Positions 21,034 to 29,198 of a stretch of 64,000 nt of DNA are shown here, in pieces. The position numbers were made by a program, and so were the translations under genes. Source of the DNA: Runella sp. SP2. Lineage in GTDB: Bacteria; Bacteroidota; Bacteroidia; Cytophagales; Spirosomataceae. The first letter of the stretch is position 1. Each line of letters starts with the position of its first letter. The stretch is from NCBI RefSeq assembly GCF_003711225.1, contig NZ_CP031030.1, forward strand, positions 1,612,001 to 1,676,000. Reading direction: 5' to 3'. Under the pieces are notes generated by a model. The model searched no databases and was not told the DNA's origin. It saw only the letters and a program-made list of their open reading frames with translations.

Positions 21034-21123
21034 GGGAGTTTAGCACAGCTGGTTTAGAGCATTTGCCTTACAAGCAGAGGGTTGGGGACGGTCGGCCGCT
21101 GCCGTTCAATCCCTCAACTCCCA
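21034..21123 (+). pseudogene. Degenerate tRNA-Val copy 6 with 16-bp T-arm insert
   Basis: 90 nt. Acceptor strands intact, D arm changed (GCACAGCTGGTTTAGAGC), anticodon loop still CTTACAA but the stem has an ATTTG change, and the T arm carries ACGGTCGGCCGCTGCC with the TTCGAAT loop shortened. Followed by a decayed copy of the terminator at 21131-21156 whose right arm reads CTGAGGATTTT and no longer pairs fully. Confidence 0.82.
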
Positions 21124-21175
21124 CATTAAAAAAAGCCTCAGTTATCTGAGGATTTTTTCGTTTTAAGCCCATTTA

Positions 21176-21266
21176 GGGAGTTTAACACAGCTGGTTTAAA
21201 GCATCTGCCTTACAAGCAGAGGGTCGGGGACGGTCGGCCGCTGCCGTTCGAATCCCTCAACTCCCA
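21176..21266 (+). pseudogene. tRNA-Val copy 7 with 16-bp T-arm insert
   Basis: 91 nt, exactly 75 plus 16. Anticodon arm is intact (CTTACAA), T loop TTCGAAT is complete, but the D stem is broken (ACAC against AAGC) and the insert ACGGTCGGCCGCTGCC sits between GGGG and GTTCG. This copy shows the insertion point most clearly. Confidence 0.82.
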
Positions 21267-21274
21267 CATTAAAG

Positions 21275-21455
21275 AGGCTGTCTCAAAAGCATAGTATCAC
21301 CAAATTATCTTCGGCCTGTGTTCAACCTCACCCCCTAAATCCCCCTCTCCTTTCTGGAGACGGGGACTTACAAAGCCCTTCTCCTGGCAGGAGAAGGGTT
21401 GGGATGAGGTTGAATCCAAAGAATATTTTGTGACCTGTTACTTTTGAGACAGCCT
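21275..21455. mobile_element. 181-bp MITE-like element
   Basis: Perfect 15-bp terminal inverted repeats AGGCTGTCTCAAAAG (21275-21289) and CTTTTGAGACAGCCT (21441-21455) bound a non-coding core. The termini look like those of IS5/IS1182-type elements known from many bacteria. The core holds nested inverted repeats: TTCAACCTCA/TGAGGTTGAA (21321-21330, 21405-21414) and CCCTTCTCC/GGAGAAGGG (21376-21398). No transposase is present, so mobility would need an enzyme in trans. No clear target-site duplication was identified. Confidence 0.65.
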
Positions 21456-21482
21456 TTTTGCGTTTATACCATTTTGAGAAAA

Positions 21483-21959
21483 TTACTTCTTGGATTGGCC
21501 TGTCATCATTTCATTTAGTGCTTTTATTTTTTGATTGGGAATAAGCAAATTAAGGCTAAAGCTTTTCATTTTCCAGCCTTCCTTTTGCTTTTCATAAACG
21601 GCCACTTCCCGTAGTTCGGTTTTAAAAATCGCCCAGCCGATTTGTTTCACTACTACAGCTATTTTGCCTTCGGCCAGTGATGTTATTTCTCTCGAAATAA
21701 CATTCATAGCAGGTATTCCGTTTTTCATGCCTGCTTCAATCATCGTTTTAAAACTTGTTACATCCCAACGTTCACTGCGGTCTGTACCATAGAAAATACA
21801 ATCGGAGGCAATAGGTTGGAACATGGCTTCTAGGTTTTTTGAAGCAAATGATGCCTCAAATTGTTTGTCGGCCTCTTCGACAGCTTGGCTATCAAATGTT
21901 TGTGCTTGAAGTGCCGAATAGAAAAAAAATGAAACGAGTAATAGGGTGATTCTTTTCAT
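21483..21959 (-). CDS. Exported SnoaL-like / NTF2-fold (DUF4440-type) protein
   Basis: 158 residues from ATG 21959, which gives a good signal peptide (MKRITLLLVSFFFYSALQAQ); an upstream ATG would add 37 unconserved residues. The mature part (AVEEADKQFEASFASKNLEA, IASDCIFYGTDRSERW, REVAVYEKQKEGWKMKSFS) follows the cone-shaped NTF2/SnoaL pattern of DUF4440 proteins. No specific catalytic residues can be assigned. It is divergent from the histidine kinase gene at 22165. Confidence 0.75.
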   Translation of the reverse strand: MKRITLLLVSFFFYSALQAQTFDSQAVEEADKQFEASFASKNLEAMFQPIASDCIFYGTDRSERWDVTSFKTMIEAGMKNGIPAMNVISREITSLAEGKIAVVVKQIGWAIFKTELREVAVYEKQKEGWKMKSFSLNLLIPNQKIKALNEMMTGQSKK

Positions 21960-22164
21960 TATTTTAAAAAAATTTAATGGATTGTTAAATAGAGCCGTAT
22001 TGCTTTTTGACAATTCAAATTTGGGTGTTTTTACAGCACTTTGAAGGATAGAATATGCCCAGTGCAGCAACCAATGATTGTATGGTAACTTTCATTGAGC
22101 CTGTGTTTTGAAAGGGCTGATTTTAAGACCTACTTTTGCGAAGTTGAACTTATCAGTGAACCAG

Positions 22165-23466
22165 ATGCAGATTAATTTTCTCTTTTTTCTTGCAGGAGTG
22201 GGGTTATTCATGGCTATTTTTTCGTTTTTCAAATCCGCCATTAACCATTGGGAACGGGCTAGTATGTACTGCTCGGCTACCTACCTGTGTTTTTTTCTGA
22301 ATATGATTTTATGGACGGGTGCATTTCATTTTGGAGAAAATACTTGGCAATTGGGGTTATGGTTCAATCAGATGGTGCCTATTTGTATGTTTATGCTTTA
22401 CCGAGAGTTTTTGAATGTACGCCAACAGCGCCCACTGCTTTATAAAGTAATGACGGCTTCTATTATTGTTCTTTTTGTTAGCAATTTGGCCTTGCTTTAC
22501 GAGCTGTTCGATGGGCATAACAATAGGATTTTTGAATTGGTCTTTGAGTATTTATTGATTTTTGTAGAATTTTTCCTTCCATTGGCTTATCTACGTTATT
22601 GGCAGCACCCGATTTACCGTTATGCTGCATGGTCGAGCTGGGTATCTGCACTGTCGTTTATTGGTTATGTGTTGATTGTCCGTTTTGGAGTACCATCGCC
22701 TTTTTCAAAGGAATTTCCGTCTGCGAATTTGATGAATATTGCTTTGATGCTTGATGGTGTTTTGTTTTTGTTTGCCCTCACCATACGCGATAGGCAAATT
22801 GTGACCGAAAAAATTCAGCTTCAACAACAAGCTATCGCTAATGAACTCAAAGCGTTACGTTCTCAGATGAACCCGCATTTTATCTTCAATGCACTCAATT
22901 CTATCAAAAGTTTTACGTTGAATAACGATTCGGAGCAGGCCAATTATTACCTGACAAAATTTTCAAAGCTTATTCGTCAAGTCTTGGAAAATTCGCGTAG
23001 TGAGAAGATTTCACTCAACAATGAACTGGAAATGCTTAGGTTGTATCTGGATATGGAAAAACTGCGAGTAGGAGATAAGTTTGATTATGAAATACTGATA
23101 GAAGATGAAATAGAAGCCGAATTTATAGAGATTCCTCCAATGCTTCTTCAGCCTTATGTCGAAAATGCAATATGGCATGGACTGATGCACAAAGAAGGCA
23201 AAGGCAAGGTAAGAATAGAAGTACTTCAGCTACAGAATAAATTGATTATTTTTATTGAAGACGATGGAATAGGAAGACAAAAAGCAACTGAACTCAAATC
23301 AAAAACAGGGACAAATCATAAGTCTTTCGGAACAAAAATAACTGCTGAACGACTTGATATTTTCAAAAATCTTTACAACATGAATGCCACCGTCTCTTTT
23401 GAGGATTTGAAAAACACCAGAAACTCGGAAACAGGAACAAAGGTGAGCATTGAAATACCGATATGA
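22165..23466 (+). CDS. LytS-like sensor histidine kinase
   Basis: Membrane sensor of 433 residues from ATG 22165 (a TTG at 22108 is less likely). About seven hydrophobic helices fill residues 1-210, followed by a coiled linker and the His_kinase (PF06580-type) block with phospho-acceptor His238 in QMNPHFIFNALNS. The ATPase part has NAIWHGL and IEDDGIGRQKA. It overlaps the LytTR regulator by 4 bp (ATGA), a typical translationally coupled pair. Signal unknown. Confidence 0.9.
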   Translation: MQINFLFFLAGVGLFMAIFSFFKSAINHWERASMYCSATYLCFFLNMILWTGAFHFGENTWQLGLWFNQMVPICMFMLYREFLNVRQQRPLLYKVMTASIIVLFVSNLALLYELFDGHNNRIFELVFEYLLIFVEFFLPLAYLRYWQHPIYRYAAWSSWVSALSFIGYVLIVRFGVPSPFSKEFPSANLMNIALMLDGVLFLFALTIRDRQIVTEKIQLQQQAIANELKALRSQMNPHFIFNALNSIKSFTLNNDSEQANYYLTKFSKLIRQVLENSRSEKISLNNELEMLRLYLDMEKLRVGDKFDYEILIEDEIEAEFIEIPPMLLQPYVENAIWHGLMHKEGKGKVRIEVLQLQNKLIIFIEDDGIGRQKATELKSKTGTNHKSFGTKITAERLDIFKNLYNMNATVSFEDLKNTRNSETGTKVSIEIPI

Positions 23467-24206
23467 AAACGATCATTATAGACGATGAGCCTCATTGTCG
23501 GAATGTCATTGAACGCATTTTGGCTAAACACTGCCCTGAAATCAAGGTGGTAGATACTGCCACCAATGGGGTTGAGGGATTAAAAGCGATTTTAAAACAC
23601 CAGCCAGATGTGGTGTTTCTGGACATCGAAATGCCCAAAATGAATGGCTTTCAAATGCTCGACGCTTTGGGGGATGAAGACATGACCTTTACACTTATTT
23701 TTACAACAGCTTATGACAAATTTGCTGTCCAAGCGTTTAAATATTCCGCTTTTGACTATTTGTTGAAACCTATTGATGATGATGAGCTAGTGGCGGCCAT
23801 ACAGAAATTGAAGAAAAAAAATACGCCTTCACAGCAAATTCAACAACTTAGACAAAATCTTCATTCAAAAGGGGAATTTAACAGACTAACGATTTCCCAT
23901 ACCAAGGGCATTACTTTTATTGAACTTGCTGATATTATCACTTTAGAAGCGGATGGTAATTACACTAAAATTTATGTGGTAGGTGGGGAGATGGTGTTGG
24001 CTTCCAAAACGCTTGGTTACTTTGATGAGTTACTGGCAGAACATCCTTCGTTTTTTAGAACACATAAGCAATTTATCATTAACTTGGGCTGGATTAAAGA
24101 ATACCTTAGTGGTGATTATAATGAAATCCTTCTCAAAAATGGCTTAACTGTCAAATTGGCTCGAACACGTCGAGAGGCATTTATGGAGCTTTTTAGGAGA
24201 TTTTAA
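23463..24206 (+). CDS. LytTR-family response regulator
   Basis: 247-residue regulator: receiver domain with acidic pocket (IIDDEP, residues 5-10), phospho-acceptor Asp54 in VVFLDIEMPKMNG and Lys in LLKPIDDDE, then a LytTR DNA-binding domain (LADIITLEADGNYTKIYVV, FFRTHKQFIINLGWI). Translationally coupled to the kinase upstream. The sialidase gene begins 25 bp downstream on the same strand, so it may be part of this operon or controlled by the regulator. Confidence 0.93.
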   Translation: MKTIIIDDEPHCRNVIERILAKHCPEIKVVDTATNGVEGLKAILKHQPDVVFLDIEMPKMNGFQMLDALGDEDMTFTLIFTTAYDKFAVQAFKYSAFDYLLKPIDDDELVAAIQKLKKKNTPSQQIQQLRQNLHSKGEFNRLTISHTKGITFIELADIITLEADGNYTKIYVVGGEMVLASKTLGYFDELLAEHPSFFRTHKQFIINLGWIKEYLSGDYNEILLKNGLTVKLARTRREAFMELFRRF

Positions 24207-24231
24207 CCGAACCCAATTCTCTATAATTCCT

Positions 24232-25404
24232 ATGTATTTTTTATTTGTTTTCACAATAACCCTTGCTAGCTGGGGAAAAAACCTGCCACTTTTTCACCAA
24301 ACAGACCCTCAGGAAATGACTGTGTTCCAAAATGGACTAGAAGGCTATAAATGTTACCGAATTCCTGCTATCGTTAAAGCACCTAATGGCGACTTATTGG
24401 CTTTTGCCGAAGCACGCCGCAACAATTGTGGTGATTTTGGCGACGTGGAAATTGTGATGAAAAGCAGTCTTGACCAAGGAAAATCTTGGTCTGCGCTACA
24501 GGTGGTGGCAGATAACGGTTCCGACCAAGTAGGAAATCAAGCGCCCGTTTTTGACCTTACCGATAAACGATACCCAAAAGGACGACTTTTCTTGTTTTAC
24601 AACACAGGAACTGCCCACGAACAAGAAGTGCGAGAAGGGAAAGCCATTCGCGAAGTTTGGTACAAAACAAGCACCAACAATGGACGAACATGGTCAGAAC
24701 CTGTCAATATCACAACGCAGGTTTCAAAGCCGAATAAACCTGAAATAAACCCCCATTATGCTTTTAAGGAAGATTGGCGCTCTTATGCTAATACTCCTGG
24801 GCATGGTTTGCAGATTCAGAAGGGGGCGTACAAAGGTCGAATTTTTATCGCGGCCAATCATTCGGAAGGGCCTCCTCAGCCTTTGTCGAGAGATTACATT
24901 GCGCATGGATTTTATACCGATGACCACGGACAATCATTTAAACTATCTCCTAATGTAGCCTACGCAGGCAGTAATGAGGCGATTGCAACGGAAACCTCGG
25001 ACGGTAGTTTGCTTTTTAATTGCCGCAATCAGTCGGGGGATGCCAAGTATCGTATTCAGGCTTTTACCAAAAATGCGGGAGAAACGTGGTCGGAGGTGAA
25101 AGTGATGACCGACTTACCTGATCCAGTTTGTCAGGGAAGTATGATTGATTTTGAGCCTCAAAAAGGAAAAAAAGTATTGATTTTTTCCAACTTAAACAGC
25201 CAAACTAAACGCGAAAAATTGACCATTCGGGTGAGTGAAGACGATGGGAAAAGCTGGTCGGCTGGTAAGGAAATTTATGAAGGAGCAGCAGCTTATTCCG
25301 ACTTGGTGGTACAAAAAGACCAGCAAATTGGGGTTTTATACGAAAAAGATGATTATACCAAAATAGTCTATGCTGTTTTTGGATACAAATGGTTGATTAA
25401 ATAA
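24232..25404 (+). CDS. Exo-alpha-sialidase (GH33-like)
   Basis: Secreted glycoside hydrolase of 390 residues predicted to remove terminal sialic acids. It has an N-terminal hydrophobic segment, the FRIP-type motif as CYRIPAI (Arg43), the catalytic Asp region RNNCGDFGDVE, at least four Asp-boxes (SSLDQGKSW at 78-86, STNNGRTW, TKNAGETW, SEDDGKSW) and a Tyr near the end in AAYSDLVV that fits the nucleophile pair. Related BNR-repeat enzymes such as trans-sialidases have the same repeats. No other sialic-acid genes are in the window. Confidence 0.88.
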   Translation: MYFLFVFTITLASWGKNLPLFHQTDPQEMTVFQNGLEGYKCYRIPAIVKAPNGDLLAFAEARRNNCGDFGDVEIVMKSSLDQGKSWSALQVVADNGSDQVGNQAPVFDLTDKRYPKGRLFLFYNTGTAHEQEVREGKAIREVWYKTSTNNGRTWSEPVNITTQVSKPNKPEINPHYAFKEDWRSYANTPGHGLQIQKGAYKGRIFIAANHSEGPPQPLSRDYIAHGFYTDDHGQSFKLSPNVAYAGSNEAIATETSDGSLLFNCRNQSGDAKYRIQAFTKNAGETWSEVKVMTDLPDPVCQGSMIDFEPQKGKKVLIFSNLNSQTKREKLTIRVSEDDGKSWSAGKEIYEGAAAYSDLVVQKDQQIGVLYEKDDYTKIVYAVFGYKWLIK

Positions 25405-25494
25405 AGAACCATATGTTTTGGGCAATGACACCTGTCTTCTAACAATCTATGTGTATATTCGTACGTTTGATACGAAAAAGCCCAATGCCCTACT

Positions 25495-25815
25495 ATGAAA
25501 ACCCGATTATCCATGCTCTTCGTCTTATGGAGCTCGTTGGTGCAGTTGGGTGCCATTCAGGAGCCTCAGTGGAAAATTTATCCCAACCCCGCCACGGAAT
25601 ACGTAACGGTTGAATTCAAACTACAATTACCTTCGCGAGTGATTGTTAAAATTCTTGACCCCAACGGGCAGCTTGTACGGTTATTAACCAATGATTTATA
25701 CCCTACAGGTTCACACTTTATAAAGACGACGCTGTTTTCAATTCCTACTGGATATTATCTTATTCATTGCGAACAAGGCGATGAGACTTGGACAAAGAAA
25801 TTTGTTGTCAAATAA
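25495..25815 (+). CDS. Stand-alone T9SS type-A sorting domain protein
   Basis: Only 106 residues: a signal peptide (MKTRLSMLFVLWSSLVQLGA) followed almost directly by a complete type-A C-terminal sorting domain: WKIYPNPATEYVTVEF, then VIVKILDPNGQLVRLL, FSIPTGYYLIHC and the C-terminal KKFVVK. Such domains normally sit behind a large cargo and route it through the type IX secretion system. Here there is no cargo. It may be a decayed cargo gene, or a small secreted protein. A strong bidirectional terminator follows. Confidence 0.72.
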   Translation: MKTRLSMLFVLWSSLVQLGAIQEPQWKIYPNPATEYVTVEFKLQLPSRVIVKILDPNGQLVRLLTNDLYPTGSHFIKTTLFSIPTGYYLIHCEQGDETWTKKFVVK

Positions 25816-25825
25816 AACCTCCTAA

Positions 25826-25860
25826 ACAAAAATAGCCCTTCTAAAAAGGGCTATTTTTGT
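25826..25860. terminator. Bidirectional terminator between convergent genes
   Basis: ACAAAAATAGCCCTT (25826-25840) and AAGGGCTATTTTTGT (25846-25860) form a perfect 15-bp stem with a 5-nt loop and T/A runs on both sides. It separates the T9SS gene from the LolA-like gene. Confidence 0.9.
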
Positions 25861-25878
25861 TTATCCACATAATGAAAA

Positions 25879-26592
25879 TTATTTTTTCGGCATCGCAAAG
25901 ATACTTTCGTCGATGGTTGGGTTGAGCTCTAACTTGGTTATTGTCGTTACAATTGCACCCGCTTGAGGGTTTGAGATCTCCGTAGTATGGGGAAACGAAA
26001 TCCCATCGACCACTTTATAATTAGACATTTTTGTATCAACCTCTACCGACTGCCCACTCACCGTAACCTTAATGGATGTTTTGGCCGTAAGATACGTTTT
26101 TGTGTCAATGTAGTGGGTCATAATGGTGCCGTCTTTGGAGGTAAGTTTTACTTTAAATGTTTCATTTCCGTCCAGGGTTTCTTTGCCCAATAACTCGGCA
26201 ACAGCACCTGACTCTTTGACGTTGGCCATGCCCGATAAGTCTAACTGCGATGCCGTAGCTTTAACTTGTTCGTCTGGAAGAGCCACGGGGTCAGCGCCCT
26301 GCATTGGATTAATAGTCCAGCCTTTATCGCCGTCGATGGCAACAACGATGCTTTGACCCATCACTTCAATGTCGTTGCGCATTCCGCGCTTATGGACAAT
26401 GACCGACTTTGAAGCCAAATCCATCCCCATGACCGACGTCGTGCTTTCCATTCGCATCGATTTAAGGGCGTTGAGTTTGGCCGAGCCACCACGGGCATCA
26501 ATGGCTTTAGAAATAATTTCATCGGCTGTTTGTCCGAAACTAGCAGATGCACTAGCAAAAACGATGGTTAAGGAAAAAAGTAGCTGTTTCAT
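25879..26592 (-). CDS. Exported LolA-like / outer membrane lipoprotein-sorting-type protein
   Basis: 237 residues with a signal peptide (MKQLLFSLTIVFASASASFGQ). The mature part begins ADEIISKAIDARGGSAKLNALKSM, then alternating strands (VIVHKRGMRNDIEVMG, TKTYLTAKTSIKV, NYKVVDGISFPHT, LELNPTIDESIFAMP) typical of the LolA/LolB-like fold proteins found across Bacteroidota. The precise role is unknown; binding a hydrophobic ligand in the periplasm is a family-level guess. It starts 15 bp after the trpA stop on the same strand, so they may share a transcript. Confidence 0.75.
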   Translation of the reverse strand: MKQLLFSLTIVFASASASFGQTADEIISKAIDARGGSAKLNALKSMRMESTTSVMGMDLASKSVIVHKRGMRNDIEVMGQSIVVAIDGDKGWTINPMQGADPVALPDEQVKATASQLDLSGMANVKESGAVAELLGKETLDGNETFKVKLTSKDGTIMTHYIDTKTYLTAKTSIKVTVSGQSVEVDTKMSNYKVVDGISFPHTTEISNPQAGAIVTTITKLELNPTIDESIFAMPKK

Positions 26593-26607
26593 GATTTTAT
26601 TGGGAAG

Positions 26608-27396
26608 TTAAACAAGTGCAGATGCGCCTTTGACGCCCTGAACGTACGAAGTGATGTCTTTTTCAAGCTCAGTGCTTTCTTGCAAAACCCGTATGAAAGC
26701 ACTACCGATGATAGCACCACTTGCGTGTTCACAAGCTTTGTTAAAGGTTTCGTTGTCTTTGATACCAAAGCCAATTAAGCGCGGGTTTTTGAGGTTCATG
26801 GCGTTGACTCGCGCAAAATAAGCCTCCATGTCGTGGCTAACGCCTGATTGTGAGCCTGTCACGCTTGCCGACGATACCATGTAAATAAACCCTTCACTCG
26901 ATTCGTCGATTTGGCGAATGCGTTTTTCGGTAGTTTGAGGCGTAATTAAGAAAATATTGAGTATGCCGTACTTGTCAAACGTAGGTTTATAATAGGCTAA
27001 ATACTCATCAACGGGCATATCAGGTAAAATAAGCCCATCAACGCCTACTTCTGCACATTGCTGGCAAAAATTTTCAATGCCAAATTGGAGAACGGGGTTG
27101 ATGTATCCCATCAGCAACACGGGCAGCGTTATTTCTGAGCGCATTCCACGAAGTTGCTCGAATAGTTTCTTGACACTCATCCCGTTTTCAAGCGATTGTT
27201 CATTGCTTTTTTGGATGGTTTCACCGTCAGCTACGGGGTCTGAGTAAGGCATACCAATTTCAACCAAGTTCGCTCCTGCGTCTTCGAGGGCTTTTAGCAC
27301 ACGGCGGGTGTCGTTTAGCTGTGGAAAACCTGCCGTAAAATATACGTTTAGATTGTGGGTGGGGTTCTTCTGGAAAAGTTGAACAATTCGATTCAT
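26608..27396 (-). CDS. trpA: Tryptophan synthase alpha chain
   Basis: Cleaves indole-3-glycerol phosphate to indole and glyceraldehyde 3-phosphate, feeding indole to TrpB. The 262 residues contain the catalytic Glu46 and Asp57 in VEIGMPYSDPVADG (45-58), the substrate-binding GYINPVLQFG, LPDMPVDEY, and the phosphate-binding GFGIKD and GAIIGSAFI. The length fits the TIM-barrel family. No trpB or other trp genes are in the window, so trpA appears detached from a trp operon on this side. Confidence 0.95.
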   Translation of the reverse strand: MNRIVQLFQKNPTHNLNVYFTAGFPQLNDTRRVLKALEDAGANLVEIGMPYSDPVADGETIQKSNEQSLENGMSVKKLFEQLRGMRSEITLPVLLMGYINPVLQFGIENFCQQCAEVGVDGLILPDMPVDEYLAYYKPTFDKYGILNIFLITPQTTEKRIRQIDESSEGFIYMVSSASVTGSQSGVSHDMEAYFARVNAMNLKNPRLIGFGIKDNETFNKACEHASGAIIGSAFIRVLQESTELEKDITSYVQGVKGASALV

Positions 27397-27481
27397 GCTG
27401 GGTTTATTTTTTTGGTAAATGTAGGATTTTCCACTACGACAACCAAAATTTAGGGTGTGCCTATTTGAACGGCAAAGCGTA

Positions 27482-28207
27482 CTACTTGAACAACAACTTA
27501 CTTTTTACAACCACCTCCAATACCCGCTCGCGGAGGTTGCGGCTGATGGGGATGAGCTGATTCTGAATAGAAAGCTCTGTAGGTTCGATGCGCTCGATTT
27601 TGGCAATAGCTACCAAATACGATTTATGAACCCGTAAAAATTGGCTCGGGTCAAGGTACTCTTCTACGGTTTTTAGGGGAAGCAGCGTCATAAATTTTCC
27701 TCGCAGGGTGTGAATAATCACGTAGTTTTGGAGGGCTTGAACAAACAGAATTTCGTCCACTAAAATTTTCTCGTACTTGCTTTCACATTTGATAAACAAA
27801 TAATCGGGTTCGCTGTTTTGAGGAGAATTTTGAAGCGCCTGATTCTTTAAAAAGTACAAATCTTTGGCTTTGTTGGTGGCTTTGAAAAAACGATTGAACG
27901 TGATGGGTTTTAATAAATAATCGACCACATCAAACTGAAATCCTTCTAGGGCATAGTTGGGGTAGGCGGTCGTCAGAATAACCATCGGAAGGTTAGGTTT
28001 GATTTTTAGAAAATCTAACCCCGTCATGTGGGGCATTTGAATGTCCAAAAATATAAGATCAATATTCTGACTTTCAAGGGTTTTGTTGAGTTCTAGTGGG
28101 TTTTCTGCCACACCCACGAGGCTCAAGTAATCTACCACCTCGACGTACTTCATAAGCCCTTCGCTGGCCAAAGGTTCATCGTCCACTATGACGCATTTGA
28201 GTTTCAT
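27482..28207 (-). CDS. LytTR-family response regulator
   Basis: 241 residues: receiver with VIVDDEP (6-12), Asp55 in LIFLDIQMPHMTG and KPITFNRF, followed by a LytTR DNA-binding domain (ILFVQALQNYVIIHTLRGK, FLRVHKSYLVAIAKI). It lies downstream of an esterase gene (21 bp) and then of a LytS-like kinase gene; the three minus-strand genes appear to be one operon, with the esterase between sensor and regulator. Confidence 0.92.
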   Translation of the reverse strand: MKLKCVIVDDEPLASEGLMKYVEVVDYLSLVGVAENPLELNKTLESQNIDLIFLDIQMPHMTGLDFLKIKPNLPMVILTTAYPNYALEGFQFDVVDYLLKPITFNRFFKATNKAKDLYFLKNQALQNSPQNSEPDYLFIKCESKYEKILVDEILFVQALQNYVIIHTLRGKFMTLLPLKTVEEYLDPSQFLRVHKSYLVAIAKIERIEPTELSIQNQLIPISRNLRERVLEVVVKSKLLFK

Positions 28208-28228
28208 CCAAAAAATTTTATAAAATTT

Positions 28229-29101
28229 TCAACCTTGTTTTGCCCCATTTTTCTTGAATATTTTATCAAAAAAAACAAATTGGTACGTTAAGGCATTTTC
28301 CCAATAATCCCAAGTGTGTCCGCCGCTTCTTTCCGTATAATCATGCGGAATTTTTTGTGCCACCATTTTTTCGTGTAAAGCCCTGTTTACATCAATCAGA
28401 TAGTCATCTACGCCACAATCAATGCTTATTGGCAGGGCATTTTTCTTCAATAATTCCAACATATTTACAATGGAATTATTCTTAAATATTTCAGAATCTG
28501 GGTTTGAAGTACCCAATATTCGTTCAAATTCTCTTTTCGTACCCGAAAAATCGCCCGTAATTTTAAATTTTGTATAATTCATATCCACTCCGCCACTTAT
28601 CGAGCCAGCACAAGCGTACAAATCTGGATGCCGAGCCGATAAATACAATGCTCCATGACCGCCCATCGAATATCCTGTAATCGCTCGACCTATATTTCCC
28701 TTCACCGTTCTGTAAAGTGCGTCTATTTTTTCAACTACTTCTTTGGAAACATGGGTTTCAAATTGGCTTTTTTTATCAAAAGGGCTGTCTATATACCAAC
28801 TGTATATTTCACCTTCGGGCATCACAATTAGGGTATTATATTGGTCGGCAAGGCTGGTCAAAAAACTTTTATTGGGTGTCTTATTGAGCCACGTATTAAA
28901 ATGCCCCATAGCTCCATGAAGCAAATACACAACAGGATATTTTTTGTCATTTTGGGCGTAAGATGCAGGTTTTATGACGACCGCTTTGTAGGTGACCTGC
29001 ATGGCTTTACTCTTAATATTTACTGTATCTATCTCAGCAGCAGTAGATTGTAAAGAAATTGCATAGAATGCCAATAAAGATAAAGGTTTCAGGAAATTCA
29101 T
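28229..29101 (-). CDS. Esterase-D-family alpha/beta hydrolase, exported
   Basis: 290 residues with a signal peptide. The catalytic triad is visible: Ser145 in GYSMGGHGA, Asp in DCGVDDYLID and His in GGHTWDYW, with the oxyanion region YLLHGAMGHFNTW (60-72). Relatives include feruloyl and acetyl-xylan esterases (CE1) and S-formylglutathione hydrolase; the signal peptide makes the latter unlikely. It is sandwiched between the kinase and the regulator of a LytS/LytTR pair. Confidence 0.85.
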   Translation of the reverse strand: MNFLKPLSLLAFYAISLQSTAAEIDTVNIKSKAMQVTYKAVVIKPASYAQNDKKYPVVYLLHGAMGHFNTWLNKTPNKSFLTSLADQYNTLIVMPEGEIYSWYIDSPFDKKSQFETHVSKEVVEKIDALYRTVKGNIGRAITGYSMGGHGALYLSARHPDLYACAGSISGGVDMNYTKFKITGDFSGTKREFERILGTSNPDSEIFKNNSIVNMLELLKKNALPISIDCGVDDYLIDVNRALHEKMVAQKIPHDYTERSGGHTWDYWENALTYQFVFFDKIFKKNGAKQG

Positions 29102-29198
29102 GGTTGGTTGGTTAAATAATTTTTAGATAAAGTAAAAATAAACAAATTTCAGGGAATAGAAATGTTTGAAAATCTAAGTTATTCGTAATTTGTTGAGT

